Below are positions 8,701 to 17,699 of a stretch of DNA of 64,000 nt, piece by piece. A model generated the notes under the pieces. It did no database searches. It saw only the letters and a program-made list of their open reading frames with translations, and was not told the DNA's origin. This stretch comes from Cellulomonas sp. Leaf334 (lineage in GTDB: Bacteria > Actinomycetota > Actinomycetes > Actinomycetales > Cellulomonadaceae): positions 310,313 through 374,312 of the forward strand of contig NZ_LMOO01000007.1 in the NCBI RefSeq assembly GCF_001424195.1. The letters run 5' to 3'. The position numbers and the translations under genes are program-made. Every line of letters starts with the position of its first letter. The first letter of the stretch is position 1.

Positions 8701-11700
8701 CCGAACCCACCTGGAGCTCGGTCTCGCCGTTGCTACCGTCCTCCGTGACGGTGCACTCCGCGCCGTAGGGCAGGTTCGTGACCGTCGTCGCGTCGGGTGG
8801 TGTGACGGTGATCGGGATCGGGTCGAGCTCGGTCTCGAGCCAGGTGCCGACGGCCGACGTGCAGGCGACCTGGAGGCTGAACGAGTCGGGCGCGTACTGG
8901 GCGCCGTCGCCGGTCACCGTCTTGGTGACGTCGAGCGAGCCCGTCGCGGTCGCCACGCCGACCTTGGTGCCCTCGGTGGGCAGCAGGTTGAACTGCTGCC
9001 CCTGCACGGTCTCGATGACCGCGTTGGCCGCCGCCGAGTTGTAGGCGATGGAGCGGTCGCCCGCCGCGGGCGCCTCGGCCGGGGTGGTGGTCGTCCCCTC
9101 GATCGCGATCGACTCGCCCGGCTCGAACGGGGCGTCCTCGGGGAAGTCGATGACGAACTTCATCGCGGTGATCGTCTCGAAGACCTCCTCGCTCTCGGTG
9201 CCCGTCAGGGGTGCCCACCCCGTCGCGGGGTCGCCTGCCGGGCAGGTCGGCTCATTGAGCGGGTCCTCGAGGTCGGCCATGCAGTAGTCGGTCGCGGTCG
9301 TGTAGAAGAAGGTCGCCACCGCGCCCGCCGGTGCGTTCACGAGAACGGGCGGCGGGTCGTTGGTGAGGATCGGCTCCCACTGGGACCCGCGGTCCGAGCC
9401 GGAGTAGGAACCCGTGTCACCCGGGACGGGCAGCCGGTCGTAGGAGACGACCTTGGTCATCGGGAGGTTGCCGACGTTGTCGATGCGTACGCGCCACGTC
9501 TCGTCGTGCCCGGGCGGCACCACGGGGGTGCACGGGTAGGAGTAGAAGCCCTGGGCGTCCGGTGTGCAGGTCGTCGCGGGGTCGGCGGCCGGGTCGACGA
9601 ACACCTCGAGCTCGTCGTCGTCGGTGGCCTTGACCTGCTTCGACTGGGCCAGGACGCCGGCGGGGACGCTGGTCACGTCCGCGTCGGCCTCGCACGCGCC
9701 CGTGTCGGCGTCGAGCCGCGTGACGCACTCGTCCCACGGCCGGTCACCCGTGACGCCGGCGGTGTTCGGCACCACGGTCTCGGCCGGGAGGCCCAGGCGG
9801 AACTGCACCATCACGGTGATCGTGTAGGTCTGGCCCACCTCGAGGACGGTGTCGTCGGGGAACGAGAGCTCGAGGCTCTCGATGTCGCCCGTCTGCACGA
9901 TCGTGACGTCCGCGGGATCGGTCGGCAGCGGTTCGCCGTTGGCGGGGTCCGGCGCTGCGCCCGTGAGCGCGAAGGTGAACGGCTCGTCGACGTCGGCCAG
10001 CGCGAGCTGCGCGCCGACGTCGTCGACCGGCATCGGGTCGGTGACGACGAGGTCGAAGATCGGCCGGTTGCCGGTGTTCGTCACCGCGATGGTCATCGGG
10101 AAGACCGCGTTGGGCGCCTCGGTGCCGCCGGTCACCGTGCCGTCGAAGGCCTTGACGATCTGCACCCCGTTCTCGGCGTGCACGTAGACGACCGACGCGT
10201 CCTGGGAGTCCGTGCCGCCGACGGGCACGAGGTCCCCCGTGTCGGGGTCGACCACCTGGTCCGCACCGGAGACCGTGCCGTCGACCGTGTTGCTCGCGAC
10301 ACCCGGCGCGTCCTCCCCGGGCGCCGGTGGGTTGTCCGCCAGGTCGGGCAGGACCGGCCCGCCCGTGCGCAGCTCCTCCCGGCGCTCGACGTTCATCGGC
10401 ACGCTCTGCAGGGGGTTCTCCGGGTTCTCCCAGATCGCACCGTCGGCGCGCGTGAAGGTGAACCGCAGACCCTGGACGTCCTCGGGACCGACGCCCGCCG
10501 GCAGCGCGAAGGTGCTCCCGAGCGTGCCGGTCTCCCAGCCGCCTCCGCTGACGACGACGTTGTCGCCGATCGCTGTGAAGGTCGCCCCCGTGAACGCGTC
10601 GACCTGCACCTGGTCGATGGGTGCCGTGAGGGTGGCCCCCACGAACGCGTCGAAGTCGTACTGGTTCCAGAACTGCGGGTCGTCGTCGACCAGCACCATC
10701 TCCACGGCCCGTGACGGCCCGACCGGCTGACCCGTGAGCGTCATGAGCACCGGCCCGGTCCCCGGCTCGACCACCTGGCCGGGCTCGAACGTCTTGCCGA
10801 CCTCCAGGTCGATCGCCGCCGTCTGCAGAACCATGTCGGCGCCGTCCCACGCGAGCGGCTGGTCCTGCGACGTCCCGCCGGGGTCGGAGACCTGCGCCGC
10901 TGCGACGTTCGGCACCGGGCTGTAGCCCTCGACCGTCACCGGGTCCCCGGTGTAGCGGTCGAGGGCGCGCAGCTGGAGCGTCAGCGTCATCGTCCCCGAG
11001 GCCTGGCTCGCGATCCGCCCGTCGAACGCCACCTCGACGCCGACGACGTCCTGCAGGTCGTCCACCGTGAGCGCCTCGGCCGCGGTCTCGTCGTACGTCG
11101 CCGTGTCGAGCGTGGCGCCGTCCCAGGTCGTGAGGGTGACGGTGGTGGTCTCGGTGCCCGTGGGCGGGGAGACGTCGACGGCCCGGAGCGTGAACGCGTC
11201 GAACGGCTCGGTGCCCTCGGTGACCTGCACCTCGTCGGTGCCCTCCAGACCCGGGTCGACGATCCGGAGCTGGTCGACGCGCGCCAGGGACTCGTTCGTG
11301 CCGGTGACGGTGACGGTGGTCGACGGGTAGAAGGCCGCCGGCGTGCCTTCCGGTGGGACGGAGATCGGGCCGCCTGTCCACGTCTTGTCGGTGCCGACGT
11401 TGATCGGCTGGTCGATGATCAGCACGGTCGCGTCGTCCGAGTCGGTGTACTGCTCGCCGTCGAACGTCGCGGTGCCCTGCGCCACGTCGCTCACCAGGCC
11501 CGCATCAGGCGTGTTGTAGAGGGTCCCGTTCGTCGAGCCCAGGACCGGCGACCCGTCGCTGCGGCGGTCGTCGCGGATCTGGAAGGTGAGCTGGACGTGC
11601 CGCCCGTCCGCCTGCGTGGACCGTGCCACACCGTCGCCGGGCTGGGGAGCGAGCACGTCGTCCGTCGTGCGGGACGGTGACTCGACGTACGTCAGCCGCG

Positions 11701-14179
11701 CCGCCGTCGCGTCCGCGCTCTCGTCGGCCGAGAGCGTGTACCCGGGGAACGAGCCGTCGCACGGGCAGGGGTCCCCCGCGGCCGGCACCCAGGCCCCGCC
11801 GACGTAGAGCTCGACGCTCTCGATCTCGTCGTACTGCATCAGTGGGTCGACCGACGCGTCGATCGCCTCGATCCGGACGAGGTCGAACGCGTCGTAGAAC
11901 GAGCTCGCGACCGGCGTGGTCTCCGGGGTGCCGATGTCCCCGATCACCATCGGGTCCACGCCGGAGAAGCCGTTCGTCGACCAGGTGATCTGCGCGGTCA
12001 CCTGGTCGGTCGACCGCGCGAGGACGGAGGGCGGGTCGCCGCCGAGGAACGCCTTGTCGAGGAAGTCGAGGTCACCCGCGCCGTCCACCGGGAACGGGTC
12101 GACCGACGCGCAGCCTTCGGCCGGGTCGGTCGGCGCGACGGTGCTCGACGACGCGCTGGACGCGCCGCAGTTGGTCAACGGCGTGTCGAGGTCGGTCGGT
12201 CCGTCGTACGCGGCGGTGAAGTTCGGCTGGAACGAGGTCTCCGGCGGGAAGCCGCCGTCCGTCGAGTCGTAGACGAACTGGACGCCCTCGGCCCCCGCCG
12301 GGAGGTCGCAGCTGACCACCTGCGGTCCCGTCCACGGTCCGCAGCCCGGAGCCGGGACCCACTCGCTGCCGTCCCAGTAGTTCACCGTGAGGGTGGAACC
12401 CGGGGGGACGTCCGTCGTGCGCACCGACGTCGCGGAGAAGTTCGCCCAGAAGTCGCCCGGGTCGGACGGGTCGGTCGGGTCCTGGATGACCACCTGGTCC
12501 GCGGACGAGGTGGACCCGTCCGGCCCGAACGGCAGCAGCTCGCTCGGCAGCTGGACGATCACGCTCTGCCCAGGGATCGCCGGGAAGGTCGACGGGGTGA
12601 TGAGCTTGTCGGTGTCGGTCGCGAGCCGGTCGGTGAGAGTGACGAGGTCCGCCGCCGCCGTGCTCTCCGCGTTCGGGATCGTGGCGGTGACCTCGTTGGG
12701 GTGGGTCACGTCGTCCAGGTCCTGGTCGGGGTCCGTGTCCGCCGTGAACGGCACAGACGCCTGCGCACCCGTGACGATGGCGCCCGTGAACTCCACGCTG
12801 AAACCCAGGACCTCGCAGTCCGGCGGCGGGTTCGGCAGGGTGCCGACGGTCGTCGTGTCCAGGGTCGGGGTGGCGCCGTCGGCACAGGTGAACGTCACCG
12901 CTGCCGCGTCCGCGTTCGCCGGCCACTGGACCCCGGTCCCGTCGCCGCTCGGCCCGAACCCGGTGAACCTCAGCGGGTCGTCGCCCTCGAAGGGACTGGC
13001 GGTGCCCGGCGACGGCTCGGTCAGCGTGAGCGACGTGGTCGGGTCTCCACCGTTGGTGGCGCCGATCGTCACGGTCGTCGGCGCGCCGGCGCTGACGGTC
13101 GCCGGGTCGAAGCTCTTCGACGCGGTGACCGAGTTGTTCGGGGGCGTGATGACGTAGGTGTCGCTGTCGGACGTGGGGACCGACTGACCGCCTTCGGGGT
13201 GCACCACGGAGGACTGGACGTCGTTGGTGACGGTGGTCGCGCCGGTGAGCTCCTCCACGGCGTCGGTCTGCACGACCGAGACCGGGATCGTCGCTGTGGC
13301 ACCAGGCTGGATGTCGCCCTCGAAGGTGTACCGGACGCCCTGCACGGCGGTCGGGTCGACCGAGTCGTCCAGCGGCTCCCACGAGTCGCCGTCCCAGTAC
13401 TCCTCCGTCACCGTGGTCGCGTTCGGTGGCAGGCCGATGTCCCCCGTGGCGGAGTAGCCGAGGTAGGTGAACGGGTTCGGCGTCGCCGTCGGGTCCACCG
13501 GGTCCTGCACGACGAGCTGGTCGACCGGGTCGTTCGACGTGTTCGTCGCCGACAGCGTCATCGTCGTGGGGGTCCCGGGAGCAGCGATCGCTCCCTCCGG
13601 GACGATCTCCTTCGTCGTCGTGGACCCGATCACGAGCGGGACCACCGGGGTGATCGTGGCGTTCGCGGGCACGAGCGGCGCGTTGTCCGCGACCACCGTG
13701 GCGCTGTTCGTGATGGGTACGCCGTCAGCCGAGTACGGCAGGTCCGGGTCCACCTGGGCCGTGATGAGGATCTGCGCCTGAGCACCGTTCGGCACGCTCG
13801 GCCAGGTGGCGGTCACCGTGTCGGTCGTCGTGTCAGCGTCGATGGCGCCCCCCGTGGGCCCGCTCTGGATCGACGCGCTGACCAGCTCGAGGCCGTCGGG
13901 CAGCGGGTCGGTGACGACCGCGTTCGTGCAGGGGTCCGCGTTGGGGTCCGAGCAGGACACGGTGACGACGAACTGGACGTTGTCACCGGGCTGGTACGGC
14001 CCGGTGCTCGTCTCGGTCTTGCTGATGCCCCACGTGGCGGCCGCGGCCGGGAGCGCGGGGACGACGATCAACGGAAGGGACAGGACGACTGCGCCGAGCA
14101 CGGCGACCCGTGGTCGCCACCACGGCAGCCTCCGTCCGCCGCCCGTCGGTCCTTCCGGTGCACGTCGCCCAGCCACCAT
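5759..14179 (-). CDS. Giant cell-surface protein: DUF11-like modules, nine DUF5979-like repeats, LAATG sorting signal
   Basis: 2806 aa. The N-terminus (MVAGRRAPEG, then an Arg-rich stretch and a hydrophobic run ending ALPAAAA) is a signal peptide cleaved near residue 45. The first mature domain (KTETSTGPYQPGDNVQFVV ... VTDPLPDGLELVSA) is DUF11-like. About six larger beta-rich modules follow, marked by YWDGSEWVP-like motifs. From about residue 1747 to 2730 there are nine ~105-aa DUF5979-like repeats, each with the pattern VxKVVDGDGAQY / CTFEG / LPVGxECVVTETDDGGAT / VTVTNTFDLG and two conserved cysteines. The C-terminus carries LAATG (5861-5875), a membrane helix and Arg-rich tail, fitting class E sortase LAXTG anchoring; no sortase gene is nearby. 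ATG 14179 is preferred over an upstream in-frame start at 14338 because the signal peptide follows it. An adhesin or wall-scaffold role is inferred. Confidence 0.88.
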   Translation of the reverse strand: MVAGRRAPEGPTGGGRRLPWWRPRVAVLGAVVLSLPLIVVPALPAAAATWGISKTETSTGPYQPGDNVQFVVTVSCSDPNADPCTNAVVTDPLPDGLELVSASIQSGPTGGAIDADTTTDTVTATWPSVPNGAQAQILITAQVDPDLPYSADGVPITNSATVVADNAPLVPANATITPVVPLVIGSTTTKEIVPEGAIAAPGTPTTMTLSATNTSNDPVDQLVVQDPVDPTATPNPFTYLGYSATGDIGLPPNATTVTEEYWDGDSWEPLDDSVDPTAVQGVRYTFEGDIQPGATATIPVSVVQTDAVEELTGATTVTNDVQSSVVHPEGGQSVPTSDSDTYVITPPNNSVTASKSFDPATVSAGAPTTVTIGATNGGDPTTSLTLTEPSPGTASPFEGDDPLRFTGFGPSGDGTGVQWPANADAAAVTFTCADGATPTLDTTTVGTLPNPPPDCEVLGFSVEFTGAIVTGAQASVPFTADTDPDQDLDDVTHPNEVTATIPNAESTAAADLVTLTDRLATDTDKLITPSTFPAIPGQSVIVQLPSELLPFGPDGSTSSADQVVIQDPTDPSDPGDFWANFSATSVRTTDVPPGSTLTVNYWDGSEWVPAPGCGPWTGPQVVSCDLPAGAEGVQFVYDSTDGGFPPETSFQPNFTAAYDGPTDLDTPLTNCGASSASSSTVAPTDPAEGCASVDPFPVDGAGDLDFLDKAFLGGDPPSVLARSTDQVTAQITWSTNGFSGVDPMVIGDIGTPETTPVASSFYDAFDLVRIEAIDASVDPLMQYDEIESVELYVGGAWVPAAGDPCPCDGSFPGYTLSADESADATAARLTYVESPSRTTDDVLAPQPGDGVARSTQADGRHVQLTFQIRDDRRSDGSPVLGSTNGTLYNTPDAGLVSDVAQGTATFDGEQYTDSDDATVLIIDQPINVGTDKTWTGGPISVPPEGTPAAFYPSTTVTVTGTNESLARVDQLRIVDPGLEGTDEVQVTEGTEPFDAFTLRAVDVSPPTGTETTTVTLTTWDGATLDTATYDETAAEALTVDDLQDVVGVEVAFDGRIASQASGTMTLTLQLRALDRYTGDPVTVEGYSPVPNVAAAQVSDPGGTSQDQPLAWDGADMVLQTAAIDLEVGKTFEPGQVVEPGTGPVLMTLTGQPVGPSRAVEMVLVDDDPQFWNQYDFDAFVGATLTAPIDQVQVDAFTGATFTAIGDNVVVSGGGWETGTLGSTFALPAGVGPEDVQGLRFTFTRADGAIWENPENPLQSVPMNVERREELRTGGPVLPDLADNPPAPGEDAPGVASNTVDGTVSGADQVVDPDTGDLVPVGGTDSQDASVVYVHAENGVQIVKAFDGTVTGGTEAPNAVFPMTIAVTNTGNRPIFDLVVTDPMPVDDVGAQLALADVDEPFTFALTGAAPDPANGEPLPTDPADVTIVQTGDIESLELSFPDDTVLEVGQTYTITVMVQFRLGLPAETVVPNTAGVTGDRPWDECVTRLDADTGACEADADVTSVPAGVLAQSKQVKATDDDELEVFVDPAADPATTCTPDAQGFYSYPCTPVVPPGHDETWRVRIDNVGNLPMTKVVSYDRLPVPGDTGSYSGSDRGSQWEPILTNDPPPVLVNAPAGAVATFFYTTATDYCMADLEDPLNEPTCPAGDPATGWAPLTGTESEEVFETITAMKFVIDFPEDAPFEPGESIAIEGTTTTPAEAPAAGDRSIAYNSAAANAVIETVQGQQFNLLPTEGTKVGVATATGSLDVTKTVTGDGAQYAPDSFSLQVACTSAVGTWLETELDPIPITVTPPDATTVTNLPYGAECTVTEDGSNGETELQVGSVTIGEEPDVVELEAVNVYDLTGLELSKVLDTDAVDQDGDPVPFGPFELTVECTFLGEPVYADGFDPGEPMTVTIDDGDAPVELTGLPVGSECVVTETATGGATSTTFTVTQDGQPPVTVDGSATVVLTARDAGDEVTTAVVVTNTVAVGAIDLLKVVDGDGGDVWGGGPFEIDVTCSFDDDGDGPGDPRTVYDDTVSLGGGDPLEAQVVDLPVGAVCTVTETDDGGATGAVVVPDTVTVGGGEPAQVVITNTFDVGSIVVDKALAGIGAQYATGPWEVSLSCTYEGEPITIPGGPTRELTVDTPARYDDLPVGSECVVTETDDGGATDVEISTTVDGGAPGEVVVTDGDAEITVTNTFRISPVVVRKVVDGDGAQYAAGPWEVTLACTFGSIPIETYLGGPTREITPGQPGVWFGIPDGAVCSITETDDGGATAVSVAPDTVTITEDEIALVTVTNTYDLGELSVEKVVDGDGAQYGTGPFEVSLACTFEGDPVDIPGGATQDVGPGETVTYTDLPVGAECVVSETDAAGATSTTVSTTVVDGEPGQAAVPGDDGDPVLVTVTNTFDLGELSVEKVVDGDGAQYGTGPFEVSLACTFEGDPIEIPGGATQEVGPGETVTFTDLPVGADCVVSETDDGGATSTTISRTVILGGPGATVVPADEADPVVITVTNTYDLGALVVDKVVTGDGADLYGGGPFEVSLSCTFDGVPVEIPDGATRSVEPGSPATYEQLPVGSECVVTEPTTGGATSTTISAVDDGEPGEITVAGEPATVTVTNTFDVGEVRVVKSLSGADAPSHQGDVFTVGLACTQEVDGVTVPVDVPGGPTRTLSQAGAWVAVYEDLPQGATCVVAETDAGSADAVQVVVDGVGTPTIPTATDPPSAQFALPVGDDVCQPVEVINTWFASPGGGGPGAGLGTAVTGPSSAPMSAAALLAASGCSSTLAATGTSPLAPALLGVLLLVTGVLAVLVARRRWAVPTV
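5990..8941 (-). repeat. Nine tandem DUF5979-like domain repeats
   Basis: Nine direct protein repeats of roughly 95-125 aa. The boundaries are the GxxxVxK motifs that follow each VTNTFDL-type end. Units 3-8 are most alike. Unit length varies between 100 and 125 aa except for the nearly identical pair at 6674-7321. Confidence 0.85.
6674..7321 (-). repeat. Recently duplicated 324-bp repeat pair (units 6 and 7)
   Basis: Unit 6 (6998-7321) and unit 7 (6674-6997) are both exactly 324 bp and encode nearly identical domains (GELSVEKVVDGDGAQYGTGP in both). Long stretches agree at the nucleotide level too; for example, the blocks around 6911-7000 and 7235-7320 differ at only a few bases. This indicates a recent in-frame duplication or ongoing gene conversion. 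Confidence 0.85.
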
Positions 14180-14209
14180 CCCCGGCCCCCCCCGGTCAGC
14201 TCGTCGCAC

Positions 14210-14235
14210 GTGGTCGCACTGCCCCGTGCGACCAC
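14210..14235. promoter_or_regulatory. 10-bp inverted repeat in the leader of the surface-protein gene
   Basis: GTGGTCGCAC (14210-14219) is followed after 6 nt by its exact reverse complement (14226-14235), about 30 bp upstream of the surface-protein ATG. It could be an operator or a leader hairpin. A G-rich run next to the start codon may serve as ribosome-binding site. Confidence 0.45.
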
Positions 14236-14294
14236 AGACACGTCGAGCCTGGCACAGCCCGTGCACGCGGGCATCTGGTCCACCGTGGGACCGG

Positions 14295-14340
14295 GGGTGG
14301 CGCGCGGGGGTGGCGCGCGGGGGTGCCGAGCGCGCCACCC
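14295..14340 (-). terminator. Terminator with two alternative 5' stems
   Basis: CGCGCCACCC (14331-14340) can pair with either of two tandem copies of its complement (14295-14304 and 14308-14317). It begins 7 bp after the stop of the isomerase gene on the minus strand and so probably ends the sugar operon before the surface-protein gene. There is no T-tract. Confidence 0.6.
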
Positions 14341-14347
14341 GGACCGG

Positions 14348-15349
14348 TCAGCGCGTGCTGAACGCCGCGTCGAACGCGGCCGTCGGCGGGTCGAACGCGT
14401 TGCGCTTCACGAACTCCAGCGCCTCGGGCGCGCCGAGGAGCCGGTCCATCCCGGCGTCCTCCCACTCGACCGAGATCGGGCCGTCGTACCCGATGGAGTT
14501 GAGCGCCCGGAACGACGCCTCCCACGGCACGTCCCCGCGGCCGGTGGACACGAAGTCCCACCCGCGGCGGAGGTCGGCCCACGCGAGGTGCGACCCGAGC
14601 CGGCCGTTGCGACCGTTCCCGAGGCGGAGCTTCACGTCCTTGCAGTCGACGTGGTAGATCCGGTCGGCGAACTCGAGGATGAAGTCGACCGGGTCCAGCT
14701 GCTGCCAGATGAAGTGGCTGGGGTCCCAGTTCAGGCCGAACGCCTCGCGGTGGCCGATGGCCTCCAGGGTCCGCACGGTCGTCCAGTAGTCGTAGGCGAT
14801 CTCGCTGGGGTGGACCTCGTGCGCGAACCGGACGCCGACCTCGTCGAACACGTCGAGGATCGGGTTCCACCGGTCGGCGAAGTCCTGGTAGCCGGCGTCG
14901 ACGGCCTCCTGCGAGACCGGCGGGAACATCGCGACGTACTTCCAGATGCTCGACCCGGTGAACCCGACGACCGTCTTCACGCCGAGCTTCGCGGCGATCC
15001 GGGCGGTGTTCTTCATCTCCTCGGCGGCCCGCTGCCGGACGCCCTCGGCGTCGCCGTCGCCCCACACGCGGTCGGACAGGATGTCGCGGTGCCGCTGGTC
15101 GATGGGGTCGTCGCAGACGGCCTGACCCTTGAGGTGGTTGGAGATCGCCCAGACCTTCAGGCCGTACTCCTCCAGCAGCGCGAGCTTGCCGGCGACGTAC
15201 TCGTCGTCGTCCCAGCGCCACGGGTCCAGGTGGTCGCCCCAGCAGGCGATCTCGAGGCCGTCGTAGCCCCACCCGGCGGCCAGGCGCACGACCTCCTCGA
15301 AAGGCAGGTCCGCCCACTGGCCGGTGAACAGGGTGATCGGTCGCGCCAT
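14348..15349 (-). CDS. Sugar isomerase/epimerase-type TIM-barrel protein (AP endonuclease 2 family)
   Basis: 333 aa. A xylose-isomerase-like TIM barrel, opening [20 protein letters not shown] and continuing [14 protein letters not shown]. The expected divalent-metal ligands are visible: Glu178 in FAHEVHPSE, Asp209 and His212 in NWDPSHF, His233 in YHVDCKDVK and Glu295 in SVEWED. Members isomerise or epimerise sugars, dehydrate inosose (IolE-like), or cleave 3-keto-glycosides by beta-elimination. It starts 2 bp after the Gfo/Idh stop and is the last gene of the importer operon. Pairing with a Gfo/Idh dehydrogenase and a nearby ThuA-like gene makes a keto-sugar intermediate likely; the exact substrate is unknown. 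Confidence 0.88.
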   Translation of the reverse strand: MARPITLFTGQWADLPFEEVVRLAAGWGYDGLEIACWGDHLDPWRWDDDEYVAGKLALLEEYGLKVWAISNHLKGQAVCDDPIDQRHRDILSDRVWGDGDAEGVRQRAAEEMKNTARIAAKLGVKTVVGFTGSSIWKYVAMFPPVSQEAVDAGYQDFADRWNPILDVFDEVGVRFAHEVHPSEIAYDYWTTVRTLEAIGHREAFGLNWDPSHFIWQQLDPVDFILEFADRIYHVDCKDVKLRLGNGRNGRLGSHLAWADLRRGWDFVSTGRGDVPWEASFRALNSIGYDGPISVEWEDAGMDRLLGAPEALEFVKRNAFDPPTAAFDAAFSTR

Positions 15350-15351
15350 CG

Positions 15352-16527
15352 TCAGCTCTCCTTCGTGACTGGGGTCCACGTGCTGTCGTTCGCGGCGGAC
15401 TCCTCGACCGCGGCGAGCACCCGCTGCACGACGAGCCCGTCGGCGAAGCTGGGCACCGGCTGGCGGTGCTCGGCGATCGCGGTGACCAGGTCCACCGCCT
15501 GGTGCGTGAACGCGTGCTCGTACCCGAGGCCGTGACCCGGGGGCCACCAGGCTGCCACGTAGGCATGCTCGGGCTCCGTGACGACGATGCGTCGGAACCC
15601 CGCGACCGCGGCGTGCTCGGACGCGTCGAAGTAGTGCAGGACGTTCATGTCCTCGAAGTCGAACGCGAGCGACCCGGTCGACCCGTTGATCTCCAGGCGG
15701 ATCGCGTTCTTGCGCCCCCACGCGAACCGGGTGGCCTCGAACGTCGCCAGCCCCCCGCCCGACATCCGGCCGAGGAAGATCGCGGCGTCGTCGACGGTGA
15801 CCGGGCCCGTCTCCGAGCCGGCCGTGCCGTGCAGACCGGAGTGCTCCGAGGCGACCGGGCGCTCCGTGACGAACGTCTCCAGCACCGCGGACACACCCGT
15901 GACCGACTCCCCCGTGACGAACTGGGCGAGGTCCACGATGTGCGCGCCGATGTCCCCGAGTGCCCCGGAGCCGGCCTTCTGCTTGTCCAGCCGCCACGAC
16001 AGCGGCGCCTGCGGGTCGGCGATCCAGTCCTGCAGGTACTGCGCGCGCACGTGCCGGACCGTGCCGATCCGGCCGTCCGCGACGAGCGTGCGGGCGAGCT
16101 GGATGGCAGGGACGCGGCGGTAGGTGAACCCGACCATCGCGAGCCCGCTGCTGGCTTCGGCCGCCCGGACCATCGCCTCGGCCTCCGCGACGGAGTTCGC
16201 CAGCGGCTTCTCGCACAGCACGTGCTTGCCGGCCTCGAGCGCCGCGATCGCGATCTCGGCGTGCGTGTCGCCGGGGGTGCAGATGTCGACGAGGTCGATG
16301 TCGTCGCGGGCGACGAGCGCCTTCCAGTCGGTCTCCGAGCTGGACCAGCCCAGCTTCGTCGCCGCGGCGGTCACCGCGGCCTCGTCGCGACCTGCGACGG
16401 CGGCCATGTCCGGCCGCAGCGGCAGGTCGAAGAACCGGGGGGCGTTGCGCCAGGCCTGCGAGTGCGCGACGCCCATGAACGCGTACCCGACCATGCCGAT
16501 GCCCAGGCGTGGGACTGCTTCTGTCAC
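15352..16527 (-). CDS. Gfo/Idh/MocA-family oxidoreductase
   Basis: 391 aa, full length. The N-terminal Rossmann fold has the NAD(P) loop [15 protein letters not shown] (residues 9-23). The family EKP motif is at 106-108 (Lys107 catalytic), and the C-terminal alpha/beta domain carries [10 protein letters not shown] (Asp192, His196, Asp199), which supplies the catalytic His/Asp. These enzymes oxidise a sugar or cyclitol hydroxyl with NAD(P). GTG start with a strong GAGGAGGAG ribosome-binding site. It is separated from the upstream binding-protein gene by a stable hairpin and is followed within 2 bp by the TIM-barrel gene, so the two probably catalyse consecutive steps on the imported sugar. Confidence 0.92.
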   Translation of the reverse strand: MTEAVPRLGIGMVGYAFMGVAHSQAWRNAPRFFDLPLRPDMAAVAGRDEAAVTAAATKLGWSSSETDWKALVARDDIDLVDICTPGDTHAEIAIAALEAGKHVLCEKPLANSVAEAEAMVRAAEASSGLAMVGFTYRRVPAIQLARTLVADGRIGTVRHVRAQYLQDWIADPQAPLSWRLDKQKAGSGALGDIGAHIVDLAQFVTGESVTGVSAVLETFVTERPVASEHSGLHGTAGSETGPVTVDDAAIFLGRMSGGGLATFEATRFAWGRKNAIRLEINGSTGSLAFDFEDMNVLHYFDASEHAAVAGFRRIVVTEPEHAYVAAWWPPGHGLGYEHAFTHQAVDLVTAIAEHRQPVPSFADGLVVQRVLAAVEESAANDSTWTPVTKES

Positions 16528-16549
16528 GGCTCCTCCTCGCGGCCCGTGC

Positions 16550-16584
16550 CCGGGCGGGTTCCCTGCGGAGGGGAACCCGCCCGG
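16550..16584 (-). terminator. Intercistronic hairpin between binding-protein and dehydrogenase genes
   Basis: A perfect 14-bp GC-rich stem (16550-16563 with 16571-16584) and a 7-nt loop lie in the 72-bp gap after the solute-binding gene. Such hairpins after binding-protein genes act as partial terminators or 3' mRNA stabilisers, allowing excess binding protein over the downstream enzymes. Confidence 0.65.
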
Positions 16585-16599
16585 CTCGTCAGGTGGGAC

Positions 16600-17649
16600 T
16601 CAGGACTCGAAGGCGGTCGGCAGGTACTGGTCGACGTTCTCCTTGGTCACGACGGGTGCGTAGAGCTGGATGGTGCGGGGCACCTCGACCTCGACCAGGT
16701 CGCTCATCGACTTGCCCTGCACGAGCAGGCGGGCCAGCTTGACGCCGTCGGCTGCCTGCGTGGACGGGTAGATGACGGTCGCCTTGAGGACGGAGTCGTC
16801 GGCCTTGATGGCCTCCATGACGTTCTTCGAGCCGGCGCCGCCGACCATGATGAACTCGTCGCGACCGGCGTTCTCGATGGCCGCCATGACGCCGACGCCC
16901 TGGTCGTCGTCGTGGTTCCAGATGGCGTCGAGCTGCGGCGCCGCCTGCAGGAGGTTGGCCGCCGCGGACTCTCCGCCCTGGACGGTGAAGTCGGCCGCCA
17001 CGCGGTTGCTGACCTCGAGGCCGCACGCTGCGAGCGCGTCCTCGAAGCCCTGGCTGCGGTCCTGCGTCAGCGGCAGGGAGTCGATGCCCGCGATCTCCGC
17101 GACCTTCGCGTCAGGCTTGCCGCCGAGCTCGCCGCAGATGTACGCGCCGGCGCTGACGCCCATGCCGTAGTTGTCACCCAGCACGGTGGTGCGGGCGGCG
17201 TCCGGGTCCTCGAACTCGCGGTCGACGTTGATGACGACGATCCCGGCCTGCATCGCCTTGATGGCGACCTCGGTGAGCGCCGCGCCGTCGAACGGCAGCA
17301 GCACGATGGCGTCGACACCGTCGTTGATGAACTGCTCGATCTGGCTGATCTGCAGGTTCACGTCGTTCGTGGCCTCGGCCTGGACCAGCTCGACGTCGGA
17401 GTACTTGGCGGCCTCGTCGACGGCGGACTTGGTGATGGAGCCCATCCAGCCGTGGTCGGCGGCGGGGGCGGAGAAGCCGATGACGACCTTGTCACCGGGC
17501 TCGTCGTTGCTGCCGGCGGCCGCGGCGGGCGCCTGCGGCTCACCGGTGTCCTCGGCCTCGGGGGTGTTGGACGTGCAGCCGACGACGAGCACGAGAGCTG
17601 CGGCGGTGCCGGCTGCCGCGAGCCACTTACGGCGCAGAGCTGTGGACAT
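16600..17649 (-). CDS. Sugar ABC transporter substrate-binding lipoprotein (RbsB-like)
   Basis: 349 aa. Lipoprotein signal peptide MSTALRRKWLAAAGTAAALV with lipobox LVVGC (Cys25), then a low-complexity Ala/Pro linker. The periplasmic-binding-protein type 1 fold begins VVIGFSAPAADHGWMGSI and continues with ISQIEQFINDGVDAIVLLP, NVDREF, GDNYGMG and AIWNHDDDQGVGV, all typical of the ribose/galactose-binding cluster. The ATG follows a near-perfect AAGGAGGATCGTC ribosome-binding site. Anchored outside the membrane, it would deliver a monosaccharide or small cyclitol to the permease/ATPase encoded directly upstream. The substrate is not readable. Confidence 0.93.
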   Translation of the reverse strand: MSTALRRKWLAAAGTAAALVLVVGCTSNTPEAEDTGEPQAPAAAAGSNDEPGDKVVIGFSAPAADHGWMGSITKSAVDEAAKYSDVELVQAEATNDVNLQISQIEQFINDGVDAIVLLPFDGAALTEVAIKAMQAGIVVINVDREFEDPDAARTTVLGDNYGMGVSAGAYICGELGGKPDAKVAEIAGIDSLPLTQDRSQGFEDALAACGLEVSNRVAADFTVQGGESAAANLLQAAPQLDAIWNHDDDQGVGVMAAIENAGRDEFIMVGGAGSKNVMEAIKADDSVLKATVIYPSTQAADGVKLARLLVQGKSMSDLVEVEVPRTIQLYAPVVTKENVDQYLPTAFES

Positions 17650-17699
17650 GACGATCCTCCTTGATCGAACGGGCTGGTGCGGGGCGGAGCTGGTGAAGG

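Noticed and set aside
5990..8941. Tandem repeats considered as a CRISPR array
   Set aside because: The repeats are long (~300 bp), in frame and protein-coding, with no short repeat-spacer pattern or cas genes.
12701..15535. 944-aa plus-strand open frame
   Set aside because: Antisense to the surface-protein and isomerase genes; repetitive Arg/Gly/Asp composition without known motifs.
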